NCBI GenBank assembly: GCA_029204225.1
Contig: CM055113.1
Location: forward strand, 29,212,303 to 29,276,302
From: Diphasiastrum complanatum
Lineage: Eukaryota; Streptophyta; Lycopodiopsida; Lycopodiales; Lycopodiaceae
Length of the DNA: 64,000 nt
Direction of reading: 5' to 3'
In this document: positions 19,498 to 31,436 of the stretch, in pieces
Position numbering within the stretch: the stretch's first letter is position 1
How the letters are laid out: each line of letters opens with the position of its first letter
Notes under the pieces: generated by a model
The model's database searches: none
Told to the model about the DNA's origin: nothing
Seen by the model: only the letters and a program-made list of their open reading frames with translations
Position numbers and translations under genes: made by a program

Positions 19498-22401
19498 TTC
19501 AAGGAGTCTGCAGTGAAAAGCAAATAGAAGTTCTTCAGGTGTTAACTCTGGAAGAAGGTTGAGAATACGAGGACGAGGATTTCCCCCGATAGGTAGATCC
19601 CCATCGTTTCAATCCTGTGCCAAAATCCTAAGGTACTAGATCCACGAAAGCTGCTAGTGAACGATGACCATGATCGATCTCTTGTGAGAATGCATAGATT
19701 GGGACCTAGTTGAGGATGAATCTCTTTACAAGCTAGAAGTCTCGTTGTGGTACAATAGCATTAAGATGGTGAAAGACTCGAAAGTTGACAAACGATCAGA
19801 GTCATGAACATATGCCAAGGGAAAGGAGCCAATCACTTTGGATCCCCATCGGGAGGCTCTCGAAAGGAAAATTTCCCATCACCTTTGCAGATCTAGGTAT
19901 GAAGCCATCTAAGAGCGTCAGGAAACTTGACCGAGCTTTGAAAAAGATGAGAATCGACAATCAGTCAACCACCAGCACCCTCCGTGAACACAAGCCCATG
20001 TATAAGGCTAAAACCATTGAGTGAAAGGCTAAGAGTGATAAACGAGGGATCAAGATCGAGTTGATGACTAACTAGGAATTACGCGAAAAAATTCGCCAAG
20101 ATGTCATAGAAGAACCGAAGCCTACGCATGACGTGCCTTTGTAGTGGGCATTTCCTATCATACCCTCAACCCTAGATCCAAGCACACAAGCATCAAGGAG
20201 ATGAAGCTAGTTGTCATTGTCGTTCCCATGAGAGCGATAATATTTCATAATCCAGCATGTGCAAATGATTCACATCTAACACTAAGATCCATTAACACTA
20301 AGCATTAATACTACATCCATTAATCCTAATCCAAAATGATGGAAACTCACTCTTCTCTATCTCCCTTTCTCTCTCACAAAAAGCATAAGAATGATTAATC
20401 CCAATAAGCATAAAATCCAACAAGTTGCAAATCCAAAGAAAGCATGAGAGTTGGAGGAAGAAAGATGGAGAGCAAGGACATTTCTTATCCATTCCATAAG
20501 AGGGCCAATCTGCTTGTATCGAAATGAAAAGAACATGCACAAATGATTCAAAATTACCACTATATATAGTGGATTGGCCTCAAATTTTGTTAAATTTTTT
20601 TTCCTCCCTAGCTATTTGAATTTGAATTTTGGAGACAACTAACTTGAAAATTGGTGAGAATCCTTTTTATTGACTAACTTGACTTTTAGGCCCTACGATA
20701 TTAAAAGTCCCGCAAAAAGGCCTAAAGTCCTTCTATTGACTTCTAACTAATCAAATAACTATGTGATCATCGAGTTGGACTTACACACGCAGGGTGTCAA
20801 ATCCTTCTCACTTATTAACTAGGGTTAGAATTGCCTTGGGATCTGCAAACCCTCCAATAGTATCCGCCGCCAAAAATTGTGGCTCCCACAACACCTCACA
20901 AGATTTATTATTTGGGGCTCTGGTTGGCCTCACTTCGCACCTTTATTAGGTGCTATTGAATCTTTTCCATGAATTCCAAGCAATCCATATGAAAATCAAA
21001 CTTGTGCGTAAGAAAGCACTTATTTGCGTCGACAATCCAATTGGAAGTCGTCCATGTTGTAAATCTAGACTCCCAAAATCTACCCAGAATCGTGGCTCGA
21101 CAATACAATCTGGCTTGTCTTGGACCTTGTCGGACACCATGGGAACATTCGGATTGAAAGCCAAAGTAGGTAAGCAATCATCCCATCTGGTGAAAACTGA
21201 CTCCAACTTGGTCAAGTCGCTTGTAAAAATAGCTGACTACCTAACTGTCGGATCTGGTGATGTCTTGTAAATTGTTCCATTTATCCCTATGCAATATCGG
21301 AATGTAGTATGGATCTACACTGAGCTGGTGAGGGCTCGTTACATAACTCCTTATTGAGTCAAGAGTTTCCTCAAAAATTGTTCGACACCAAGGTGGTTGC
21401 CCATCCAAAAGCTTATCCAATTCCTTGCCAACTTCGATCTTTGAAGTTTTGAATTTGATCACCTAGCCACCCCTCGAGGACTCATGTGGGTGTTGATGTA
21501 AGAACGTCTAGATCTAATCCTCAACAGTGATTGGTTTCTAGAATAAGGACCTTGTCGTTGATGTAGATGGGCCCGCTTCTGTATTTTGCATTGGTGTGAC
21601 ATCTTTGACTTCTGCCCCTTGATCCATTCTAGTATTCATTTGACCTTGATCCTAGTGTGATGGCAAAAATTGAGGCATCAATGGTACTTGAATCTGAGAG
21701 GTTGTCTCTAAGACCTGAGCGGAGACTTTTTTGTATTCTTTTATGATGGACTTGTCTTTGCCAACTCAGCCAATGTCGTTTGTCCCACTCAGAAGCTTCA
21801 ATGAAAGTGGGCCGAGTATTACAAAGATCAATCAGCCATGGCACTATAGATACAAGGATCAACAGAAACTTCATGCGACCGCACTCACCACGAAGGATAC
21901 AAAGCTGGCAACCCTGCACGCCACGTTCCAAGAAGACGAGCAGGCCCTCAGAGCTACTGATAGTGAGATGAAGACCCTGAAGAAGCAATTCACCGACGTT
22001 CTAATTGCAAAAATATCCAAAAATATCTCACAAGATCATAAAAGTCGAGATTTGATTCATTGATGGCAAATTCAAATATGATCTGAACACTTGTATTTAA
22101 TTAAGTCTCAATGTCATATATCTAATATTGTTTGAACAAAGTACAATAAGTCAAAGTTACTTGGTACATCAAACTACTACCTTTAGTATCAAGTACTTAT
22201 CTTGGCAACAATTATAATGTCCATGTATTTGACGAACAAATGATGCTCTTTATTTATACATGTATAGATCAGAGTGAGAGCAGAAGGATGATGCATAAAA
22301 TACATGCAATCAGATTCATCAATGCTGAAAGTAAAATATTAAAGACCATAAGAGCCTACACAAGAGTGATGGATTACTTGATGCACCTATCTATTGCAAA
22401 A
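19498..22401. other. Unassigned repeat-derived DNA
   Basis: No gene could be supported. ORFs of 79 codons (19785-20024), 106 codons (20950-21270) and 110 codons (21731-22063) have no motif I recognise. A block at about 20143-20205 (TAGTGGGCATTTCCTATC, then CAACCCTAGATCCAAGCACA) recurs at about 46555-46610 next to copia-B, so at least part is dispersed repeat. Clean intergenic sequence is unlikely. Confidence 0.5.
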
Positions 22402-22608
22402 CTAGTCAATTACTCCAAGTAATAATCTTAGCTTAATGAAAGAATCCTTAGGCAAGGATTTAGTAAACAAATCAGCCAAGCAATTCGATGAAGACACATG
22501 TTGGAGCTTGATTTCTTTGGCTTGCACCTTCTCCCTCACAAAGTGATGAGCAATCTCGATATGCTTGCTCCTTGCACCAAGTTTTTTAAACTTCACACAC
22601 ACACTCAC
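22402..22608 (-). pseudogene. copia RNase H C-terminal fragment
   Basis: 68 codons with the copia pol end signature (ARSKHIEIAHHFVREKVQ, then CLADLFTKSLPKDSFIKLR). Nothing else of the element is recognisable on either side. The first few codons (MSVCVKFKK) are probably flanking sequence. Confidence 0.8.
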
Positions 22609-25600
22609 TCACTAACTCACTCACACTCACAAAATCTGAAAATTGAAACTTTGAAAGCTTAAAAGTTGGAGTTAAATTGTGGCATTTAAGACAATAGAAA
22701 CAGTCTCAATTCGAAGTTGGCAACTTGGCCCATTGTTCAAACTTGAAACTTTGTGCCAAGCTCTCCAATAATCCATGCTAAAACAAAGAGACTCTAAAGT
22801 TTGAAGTTTGTGAATATTAATTGTCAATATCATTGCATTGAATATTAAATTATAAATCTTAAAACCTGTAGAGAGTCAAGTTTCAAGTTTGAAGATTGTA
22901 CCATGTACTTATTAGAACCTAAACAAAGTACCTTAACTCGTGACATTTAAGATAAATTGTGGCAGTCAATTTGATGGTTTTGTACAAATTTTGCACTTCA
23001 ATGTTACGGCCAAAAATTACAAGAGCCCATCAAATACATCCAAATTGACCTTTGAAGGGCATGACAAGTGTCAAATTTCAACACTTGACATAAATGTTGC
23101 ATCTGGCCCACAATCCCACATCATCCAAATTCCAAGCTCAAAGTATCTATCTGCTAAAGTTTGAACACTCAACTTTCAAGCTGCAAGCCTATAATCTATT
23201 CTAAAAGTTCAAAAAGAAGCGATCTCCTTTGATGTACGTAGCTTGTAGGGCCTAGGCACCTTGGCCCCCTTCAAAAATAGGTGTCGTTTCTATTGTCTCT
23301 TTAGCTTTGCCACGAATCGCTAGGCTTTCGAGAGTTGGGACAATGATTAAAAGATGAAGTCTCTCATGAAAAGGATTGTTTTTCTTATAACAGAATTAAT
23401 CTGCAATTTCTATTTACTATTTCATATTCATTTTTCAATGATTGAATGTTGCTTCTTATTTAAAATTTTCTAATGATTGAAGGTGCTTGCAAAAAACTTA
23501 TTTTTAGTTTTTTTGTCAACTTTCAAAACCTAGTAAAACATAATTTATCAACCTTTTAGCAACTCATGGGCCCGAAGCTCAATTTTTTATACAAAGCCTT
23601 ATAAGGCACAAGGAAAATGTCAAGATTTTTTTTCTACAACATAGAAAGAACTTGATAATTTTTCGTTTGAACATTCAATTCAATCAAAATCTTTCTACCC
23701 TACCTTAAACCTCCTCCCTTAGCACAAAAGAGTTCCCATTGTTTAACAGGGTCAATTTTTGCCCTTTCCAACTTTCAGCTTGTGTTAATTTCCAGTTAAG
23801 ACTTGATTGTGAGAAAATAAATCCTTCTAATTAATCAATTGCATGATGGGATTTTTCGGTTCATCTTGAGCATTGGTACCAAAAGACCCCATCTTGCATT
23901 TCCCTGAACCCTTGGAGGAATTATACCTATGCTCATAGTTTTCAGGACCACGTCATTTTTTTCACCATCAAAGGATTGGAATGGTGTTTTTACCAAAGAT
24001 TGGCATTTCTTAGGAATTTATCACATGCAACAAAATTCGATGGATTTCACGGATTTTTGGGGCTGTAATAGAAATGTGAACAACATTATGGCTTTTGAAA
24101 GTGGCATGTAGGCAAACTATATTTTTTGAATTCCATACTTTTTTTGAAAAGCATGTGATGGCCCATAACAAGTTCGTAAAGAAGTTGAAGAGGAGATTAT
24201 AGCTTTTAAAAAGACAAAACTTATGGGCCGTAAAAAAATCGACCATGAAGTAAAATTCTTTGCTAATGGTTCATGTTTGGGAATACAAATTTTGTCATAA
24301 TAGCTAAATTTCCTCTTGCCAAATACAAGCTATTTGTGGGAAAGGGCCCAAGCTCAAAGGCCTTTTCTTGTGTGAGGGCTTTTGGCCGAGGATAAAGTCC
24401 TTACCATGATGAAAAGCTCGAGGCCTTGGGTGGGTTCTTATTTTTGCAACATTCTAATGAGGGCATGACCACTCCTGAAGGGTAAGGTAAACACGAAACA
24501 TAATCGGCTCTAGAGGGCAAGCTAGACCTCCAAAGGGTGCCCTTCAAAGTTCATCCAAGCACCACAACCTCAAAGGGAAATCTTCAAGGTTTGGCCAATA
24601 TGTCACTGGAGTTTTACTTGATAGGATAAATAGGATCTTGTTAACTTAGTCAGACTACATATATGAGGGGCTACCACATAAGGATCTTGTCCTCATTGTA
24701 TGTAAGGCCCAAAAACTATGTAGTTTGGGACCTCCTCTATAATTTCTTAATTCTAAGAGCTGAGGTAGCTCTTTCTACCTCTTTTCTCTTCTCTTGATAG
24801 AGATGGCATAGGTTTTTTTCAGAAATGTCACTCCTAATTCAAATTTTTGAGTGTTCCCAATTATTGGGAGGGAATATTTCAACATTTTGAAAATTTATAT
24901 TTTAACTGTGGTTAAACACCAGTGAAGTTTGATGTGACTAAACTAAGGTGCATTCACCCAAAAAGCAAAAGTGCTCCATTTTTTATGTAGAATCCATTGG
25001 TATAATCAAAGTGAGGTTTTTCTTTTTCTTTTTCTTAATATTAAATAATTATATATAAAGCCTATATATCTAATAGCATATCATGTGCCATAAAAATTCA
25101 GAAATCATTTGTAAATAAAACTTGCAAAACTCGCAAAGAATTTACTCGCAGATTGTCAAAACCCAGTCTAATCATTGGCCTTGCTAACTCTCCATAGTTT
25201 GTGAAGAATCTTCCAAGAGACTCAATATTGCCCATGATGGTGCAAGAAGATTTACAAAAAGGCAATACATAGCTAATTTACCTCTACTGGAAAAACTTAG
25301 TGGGAAAATTTCTCAGTGTTCAACAACTTGCAGTGCATATTTTTTATGTTAAGATTATTCAATGGAAATTTGCAATATGTGATTGCATGGTGAAAAGTTT
25401 GTCTTCTAGTGCCTTAGACTTTTTATTACCTCAAAAGTGGTTTTGCTCCAATGATTTTAGTGCCTCCACATAGCAAGATTTGAGAGCCTCTTATGCACTA
25501 TCTTGACTATGTGTACTTTTCACAAGTGTGAGGACTTCTCAAACAATGTAAAGGATTTTCTAAGATGTGTGTGATTGCACATTAATATCTAGATTGAGAT

Positions 25601-26160
25601 ACAAGCGTACTAGCTCAAAAAACTAAGGCAAGAGCACTCTACACATGCATCTATCACAAACCATTCCTCACAAATAATGAAAGGACACTTTGGATGAAGA
25701 AAACTAAGTATAGATTTGGCTTGCTCTCGGGTAGAGAGAGAATGTGACATAAAAACTAAGTGTTGAACTTGCTACATCAAGATCTTGCTACAAAAAACGA
25801 ATTATGGACTCACCCTCACTCACACTCATAGTATCTCGAGATCCAAGAGTGTGGAAATGAAGCAAAATGATTGCACTTCTAAAACACCAACTCTTACAAT
25901 GATTGGACCTCCTATATGCCACCTCTTACAATGATTGAACCATTTTGGTGCACCTCACAATATGACTGGCCCAAATTGACAAATGAGATCAAGAGGTGCT
26001 ATGTCATTAATCTTTTAGCATCAAGCCAAGTGTAACTAGCCAATACTACAATGAGCTAATCCAATTCTAAAATTGGCCTAAGTGTACAATGAGTGGTTTT
26101 GAAAGAGGACCCCCAAACCTCAAGATAGATGGCTATTACAATTTCACACACCTCGTTACA
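22609..26160. other. AT-rich DNA without identifiable genes
   Basis: About 3.5 kb with no ORF over 80 codons that resembles a protein family. The stretch 25560-26160 lies where the 3' LTR of the minus-strand copia fragment at 26165-26521 should be and contains a CTCTCTACCCGAGAGCAAGC block on the reverse strand like other copia LTRs here, but I cannot fix its ends. The stretch 24640-24830 has a 5'-UTR-like CT-rich run. Confidence 0.45.
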
Positions 26161-26164
26161 AGAT

Positions 26165-26521
26165 ATCTATCTACTTTAACATGGATCTTGGAATCAAGCC
26201 AAAATTAGATGTAAACTTTAGGAAAGCACTCTTGAGGAATGGTTTGGTGAGGAGATCGGCAATACATGATGATGATCCAATATGCTCCAAGTTGACTTAT
26301 CCTGCAATGATTTTTTCCCTTACAAAGTGGTGTGAAATCTCAATATGTTTGCTTCTTGCATGAAAAAAAGGATTGTTGGCAAGATCTTGGGCCAAGATGT
26401 TGTCACACTTGATGATAGGTAGATCTCCATCCTTGATGCACTTGAGCTCCATAATTAATCTTTTGATCCACCAAGCCTCTTTGGTAGTGGTTGTAAGGAC
26501 CTTGTACTCAATATGGAACAA
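26165..26521 (-). pseudogene. copia-B-like RNase H fragment
   Basis: The minus strand reads EYKVLTTTTKEAWWIKRLIM, KCDNILAQDLANNPFF and HARSKHIEISHHFVREK, very close to the copia-B RNase H at 18730-18910. The C-terminal tail continues to about 26165 in broken frame. It is a truncated copy. Confidence 0.82.
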
Positions 26522-26574
26522 AAGTTCAAGTCATTGAGGATGGAATGAGGTAGCTCAAGACAAAGTTGTACAAG

Positions 26575-28284
26575 TTGAATGCTACAATCAAAGGGCAACA
26601 TGGACTTATCTCATCCATTCCATCGTAAAATAGATCTATGGCACAAAAGGCTCGATCACTTGAACCTGGGTAGCCTTAGCTTGATGAAAAAACTAGAGAT
26701 GGTAAAGGGATTGCCCATGATGGAAGATAATTTGAAGACAATCTACGAATCATGTGTGTATGAGAAGTAGCATAATGAGAAATTCAAGCGTGGTGGAGTT
26801 ACAAGGGCAAAGAACATCTTGAAATTAATCCACATTGGTCCATGCGAACCAATGAGAATGATTTCTATATGGAGAGCGTACTACTTCATCACCTTTATAG
26901 ATGATATGTCTCGTAAGACGTAGATTTACTTTTTAGAATTGAAATTTGATGCTTTTGCCACTTTTAAGAGCTTCAAGGCAATGGTCAAAAACCAAACATG
27001 TAGGAAGATCAAGATCTTAAGATCTGATAGTGGAGGTGAGTATAGGTCCAATGAGTTTCAAGACTTTTGTGACCATTGTGGAATCAAGAGATAGTTCACG
27101 CAAGCTCACACTCTAGAACTCAAATGGTGTAGTTGAGTGCAAGAATCGCACGATCATGGAAATTGCCAAATATATGCTTGCTGAGATAAAACTACCAAAG
27201 TAATTTTGGTTAGAAGCATGAAACACCATAGTGTATCTCCAAAATGGAGTCCTACTATTGCAATACCAAAGATAACACCTAAAGAGGCATTTCCAAAAAA
27301 GAAGCCAAAAGTGAGCCATTTGCGAATCTTTGGATGTAAGGCCTTTGTACATGTTTTTAAAGAAGATAGGGCTTGATGTAAAAGCATTGAAGTGTATCTT
27401 CTTAGGCTATGATAATCATGTGAAAGGCTATAGATGCTTCGATCCTTTGGAGAGAAAAATGCATATTAGTCTTGATGTTATCTTTGATGAATCTAAGATG
27501 TACAAGGATGAGGATGATGCGAAGTTTGACACATCAAGCAGTAAGGATGACATACTAAGAAATCCTCTTATCCACAACCACATGAGATAGGATGGAGGAG
27601 AGATAAACCATTTGGTGCCAAGAGGATTGAAGTTGCAGGTGACAACAAACACAAGGAGAAGGATGTACCTTGGGACACATTCTAGGAAGCAAATCACCTG
27701 ACAAGAAGCTCCCCAATGGTTTCATGAGAGATTGATGGAGAGTCATGACCTGGATGAATCATCTCCATCCAGGGAGACCTACAAAGATCGACTAGAGAGA
27801 AGACACAACCTGATAGGGGTATGAAAACATCATTCAAAGCAAGAGTCTTTGACTCATAATAAAGTGAAGGATGATCATATTTGGGCTAAATCCATGAGAG
27901 AAGAAATTGACTCAATCGTCAAGCACAATACATGGGACTTAGTGGAGCCACCAACTGGTAAGAAACCCATTGGCTATAAATGAATATACAAATTTAAAAG
28001 TAAGTATCATGCAGATGTGAGCATAGCAAAACACAAGGCAAGATTGGTAATCAAAGGCTAAGCACAAAGTAAAAGCATCGACTACAAGAAAATCTTTGCA
28101 CCAATGTGTAAGTGGAATACTGGCTTGTTGCTTTAGCTTCACATTTTAGCTGGCCCTTACATCAAATCGATGTAAAATTTGCTTCTCTAAATGATGATTT
28201 AGAAGAAGAAGTATTCATGGATCAACCTAAAGGCTTTGTTGAGAAAGGACGGGAGCATAAAGTATGTTGCTTGAAGAAAGCACT
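26575..28284 (+). pseudogene. copia integrase and RT start, heavily decayed
   Basis: The plus strand encodes the GAG-pre-integrase finger (LWHKRLDHLNLGSLSLMKKL), integrase (FITFIDDMSR, LRSDSGGEYRSNEFQDF), the integrase C-terminal region (ALKCIFLGYDNHVKGYRCFD) and the beginning of RT (NTWDLVEPPTGKKPIGYK, then HQIDVKFASLNDDLEEEVFM). More than ten stops and frame changes mark it as old. At about 28285 it passes into Ty3 RT. Confidence 0.82.
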
Positions 28285-28850
28285 ATGTAATGCACCAACT
28301 AGTTTTCAACGAATGATGATTGTAATATTCCACAACTATCTAGGAATATTTTTTGTTATCTCTATCGCTGATTTCTGTGTCTACAATACGAGAAGCAGTC
28401 ATCTATCGAAGCTCTGAAAAACACTTCAACATAGAGACAAATCTTTATGTCTCCATCCAAAGAAATTTTATTTCAGAATGTTGGAAGGAATTCTACTAGG
28501 CTTATTCAAGGCATAGAAGGCGACAAAGACAAGATCGAAGTGATCAACAATTTGAAAGAACCAACCAATTTATGTGAGGTCGTGGTTTTCTAGGCCATGT
28601 TGCCTATTATCGAAGGTTCATCTACGATCATGCAAGTCTGGTTTTGCCTTTAACTCACTTGCTGAAGAAAGAAGTCGAATATATCTTGTCGACAGACCAA
28701 CAAAAAGATTTTGACAATCTTAAGCATAAGCTATTACAAGCTCCAATTCTACGCAAATACTTTTGGAATGTAAATTATGACGATATCTTTTTGTGGTCAA
28801 AATGTTTGCTTGCTAAATACAGGAACAATTTAGGATTCAAGAATTAATTT
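28285..28850 (+). pseudogene. Ty3/gypsy RT end and RNase H start
   Basis: After the copia sequence the same ORF reads LCNAPTSFQRMMIVIFHNYL, the Ty3 MPFGLCNAPATFQ region. Then come HPKKFYFRM, INNLKEPTNL, a frame change, and AYYRRFIYDHASLVLPLTHL with STDQQKDFDNLKHKLLQAPI from the RT-RNase H connection. Stops and frameshifts are present. Confidence 0.8.
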
Positions 28851-29110
28851 TTTGTGCTACCTCCTACTACCATCTCAAGGGAAGCTTGTAAATGGTTCTC
28901 TATGGTTTAGTGAAGTAAAAGCTCAAGCAAATGGCTATAGGTAAGAGTGTGAAACTCTAGTAAACAGCTTATAAATTCTTATGGGGAAAATTTATGCATG
29001 CTAGTTATTTGTCTATTCAAATTAGAATATTGAAGTTTTTCATTCCTATGTAAATAAGGATCATGAAATTCAAAGGGTAATCGATTTTCCATAATTCAAG
29101 GTTGTGGTAG
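28851..29110. other. Short spacer
   Basis: No feature seen between the decayed gypsy fragment and the next LTR. Confidence 0.5.
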
Positions 29111-30127
29111 TGTTGTGCAAGCATCCCAAAGAGAGCCGGCAACCACGACTTAGCTTCTCAGCTTTCAACTCTTGGCGTCCGAACCCACTTGACATACAAG
29201 CAGCCAACTTGCCAACAACGATCAGACTCAACCAACTTAAAGTTCAGAAACCAACATTGAGATCCAACTTGGCGCCATGCCAGATCGAGAGTCCCGATGT
29301 GGGTGACTTCCCTCCAAGCAAGCCGCCTGACATACATCAAACTTAACTGGCTCGAAGCTTCGCTACAAATGAGTAACTTCCATTCCAAGCAAGTCGTCTA
29401 CATTACATCAGACTTAACCAACTCAAAAGCTTCGTCACGAGAGCTGGAAGCCAACTTGGGACCATGCCAGACTGGAGAGCCATAAATAGGTAACTTCCAC
29501 CCAAGCAAGCCATCCAACTCAGCCGACAGGTTAGAGCCCGTTCTCCTAGAGCTTAGGACCCATTCACGTTCATGCAAGGAACACTTAGAACCGCAAGCCG
29601 CGACATATATGAAGACAACCAATTCTTGGACCGAATGGTCCCGACAACATACCACTGGCATCTCGGACCGGATGGTCCTGACGACATACCGTGCATTTTA
29701 GGATACGACCCTCAGCTAAGTGCTAGATCAAAAAGATTTGAAGCAGCCTTACAACTGGCGCTTTTATCGAACACTGAAATGCAGAAGGTAATCAGAGTCA
29801 ATTTGAGAATAATCTCACTTTATTAATAAATCTGAGAAGGTTACATTTCAAGTGTGTGACCGACCCTCGTCTCCAGGGCACTGGCATGCCAAGGTGGACG
29901 CCATGACAATATTCTAGCAAGAGAAACTGAGACTTGGTTGGAGCTCGCCCTGAGTCACAACCCCTATTCCCCTATAGTTTTGGTGGGATTCGCCACCTCT
30001 CCTCATAACAAGTGCTCTGCATAAGCTGGTAAAGCACATTTTCTCTCTCTAGAATTTTCTCTTTCTAGAATTTATTGATCCCCAGGCTTCCTTTAATCAT
30101 GCCTAGATCGTGTGAGGTGATTGCACA
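29111..30127 (-). repeat. LTR, left copy (3' LTR in element orientation)
   Basis: It matches 30462-31436 over most of its length. On the minus strand it starts TGTGCAATCACCTC and ends GCACAACA. It contains AATAAA-type signals on the minus strand and a block of tandem 37-bp units near 29632-29700. Confidence 0.78.
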
Positions 30128-30461
30128 TTAGCTAAACGATTGGCAGCTATCATCGAATATGTCACACCGCACCCCACAAGGCACAGACCGTGCTTTCACC
30201 TACCTAGGTAGCACTTTGCCTCATCTGTCCTTACGTGCAAACAGCCCCAGGCCTGAACCGCGAGATTTGACAGTGCTTACACCACAAGGACAGCACCTTG
30301 ACTCATCAAGTCCTACGTTCTGTCGACCACCCCGACCGTGGATGCACCCATGCTTACATTGTGGACAGCACATTGCACAACAGTTGTCGTGATGAACCCC
30401 AAACAATGGCCATTTCTGTGAGATCTGCATTGTTGACCGGCCAGTCGGCTCTGATACCACA
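30128..30461 (-). promoter_or_regulatory. Leader with three conserved hairpins
   Basis: GTGCT/AGCAC hairpins lie at 30190-30214, 30273-30296 and 30350-30371 (TGCT/AGCA). Spacing and flanking sequence follow the leader at 5367-5770. Confidence 0.75.
30447..30459 (-). other. Primer-binding site
   Basis: The plus strand reads GGCTCTGATACCA, the complement of TGGTATCAGAGCC, two bases from the LTR at 30462. Confidence 0.88.
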
Positions 30462-31436
30462 TGCTGCGTAGGCATCTCAAAGGGAGCTGAGAACCACTAC
30501 TTAGCTTCTCGGCTTTCAACTCTTGTTGTCCGAACCCACTTGACATACAAGCAGCCAACTTGCCAACAACGATAAGACTTAGCCAACTTAAAGTTCGGAA
30601 ACCAAAACTGAGATCCAACGTGGCACCATGCCAGATCGGGGTCCCGATGTGGGTGACTTCTCTCCAAGCAAGCCGCCCGACATACATCAAACTTAACTAA
30701 CTCAAAGCTTTGTTACAAACGAGTAAAAAAAGCAAGTCATCTGACTTAACCAACTCAAAAACTTCGTCACGAGCGTTGGAAGCCAACCCGGCACCGCGTC
30801 AGACTGGAGAGCCATAAACATGTAACTTCCACCCAAGCAAGTCATCCAACTCAGCCGATAAGTTAGAGCCCGTTCCCCAAGACCTTAACCCATTCACGTT
30901 CATGCAAAGAACACTCAGAACCACAAACCGCGACAAATATGAAGACAACCAGTTCCTGGACCGAATGGTCCCGACAACATACCACTGGCGTCCTGGACTG
31001 AATGGTCCTGACAACATACTGTTGGCGTTTCGGGATACGACCCTCAGCTAAGTGCCAGATCAAAAAGATTTGAAGCAACCTTACAACTGGCGCTTTTATC
31101 GAACACTGAAACGCAGAAGGTAATCAGAGTCAATTTGAGAATAATCCCACTTTATTAATAAATCTGAGAAGGTTACATTTCAAGTGTGTGACCGACCTTA
31201 GTCTCAGGGAACCGGCATGAGAAGGTGGGCGCCAGGACAATATTCCAGCAAGGGAAACTGAGACTTGGTTGGAGCTCGCCCTGAGTCACAACCCGCATTC
31301 CCCTATAATTATGGTGGGATTCATCAACTCCCCTCATACCAAGTGCTCTCTCTCTAGAAAGTCATTTCTCTCTCTAGAATTTATTGATCCCCAGGCTTCC
31401 TTTATTCATGCCTAGATCGTGTGAGGTGATTGCACA
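30462..31436 (-). repeat. LTR, right copy (5' LTR in element orientation)
   Basis: 975 bp. On the plus strand it starts TGCTGCG and ends GATTGCACA. Short tandem units with AATGGTCCYGACAACATAC lie at 30957-31030. Confidence 0.78.

Larger units (their letters stand above)
29111..31436 (-). mobile_element. Short minus-strand LTR element with a Ty3-type leader and no ORF
   Basis: Two LTRs (29111-30127 and 30462-31436) flank only 334 bp. Read on the minus strand, the internal part starts with the primer site TGGTATCAGAGCC and is strongly similar to the leader of the gag-only and pol-only elements, including three hairpins, but it stops in mid-leader at the next LTR without a purine tract. The LTRs are not recognisably related to those of the Ty3 pair. 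No target duplication is visible. It is either a deletion derivative or a non-coding passenger that uses the same leader. Confidence 0.78.
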
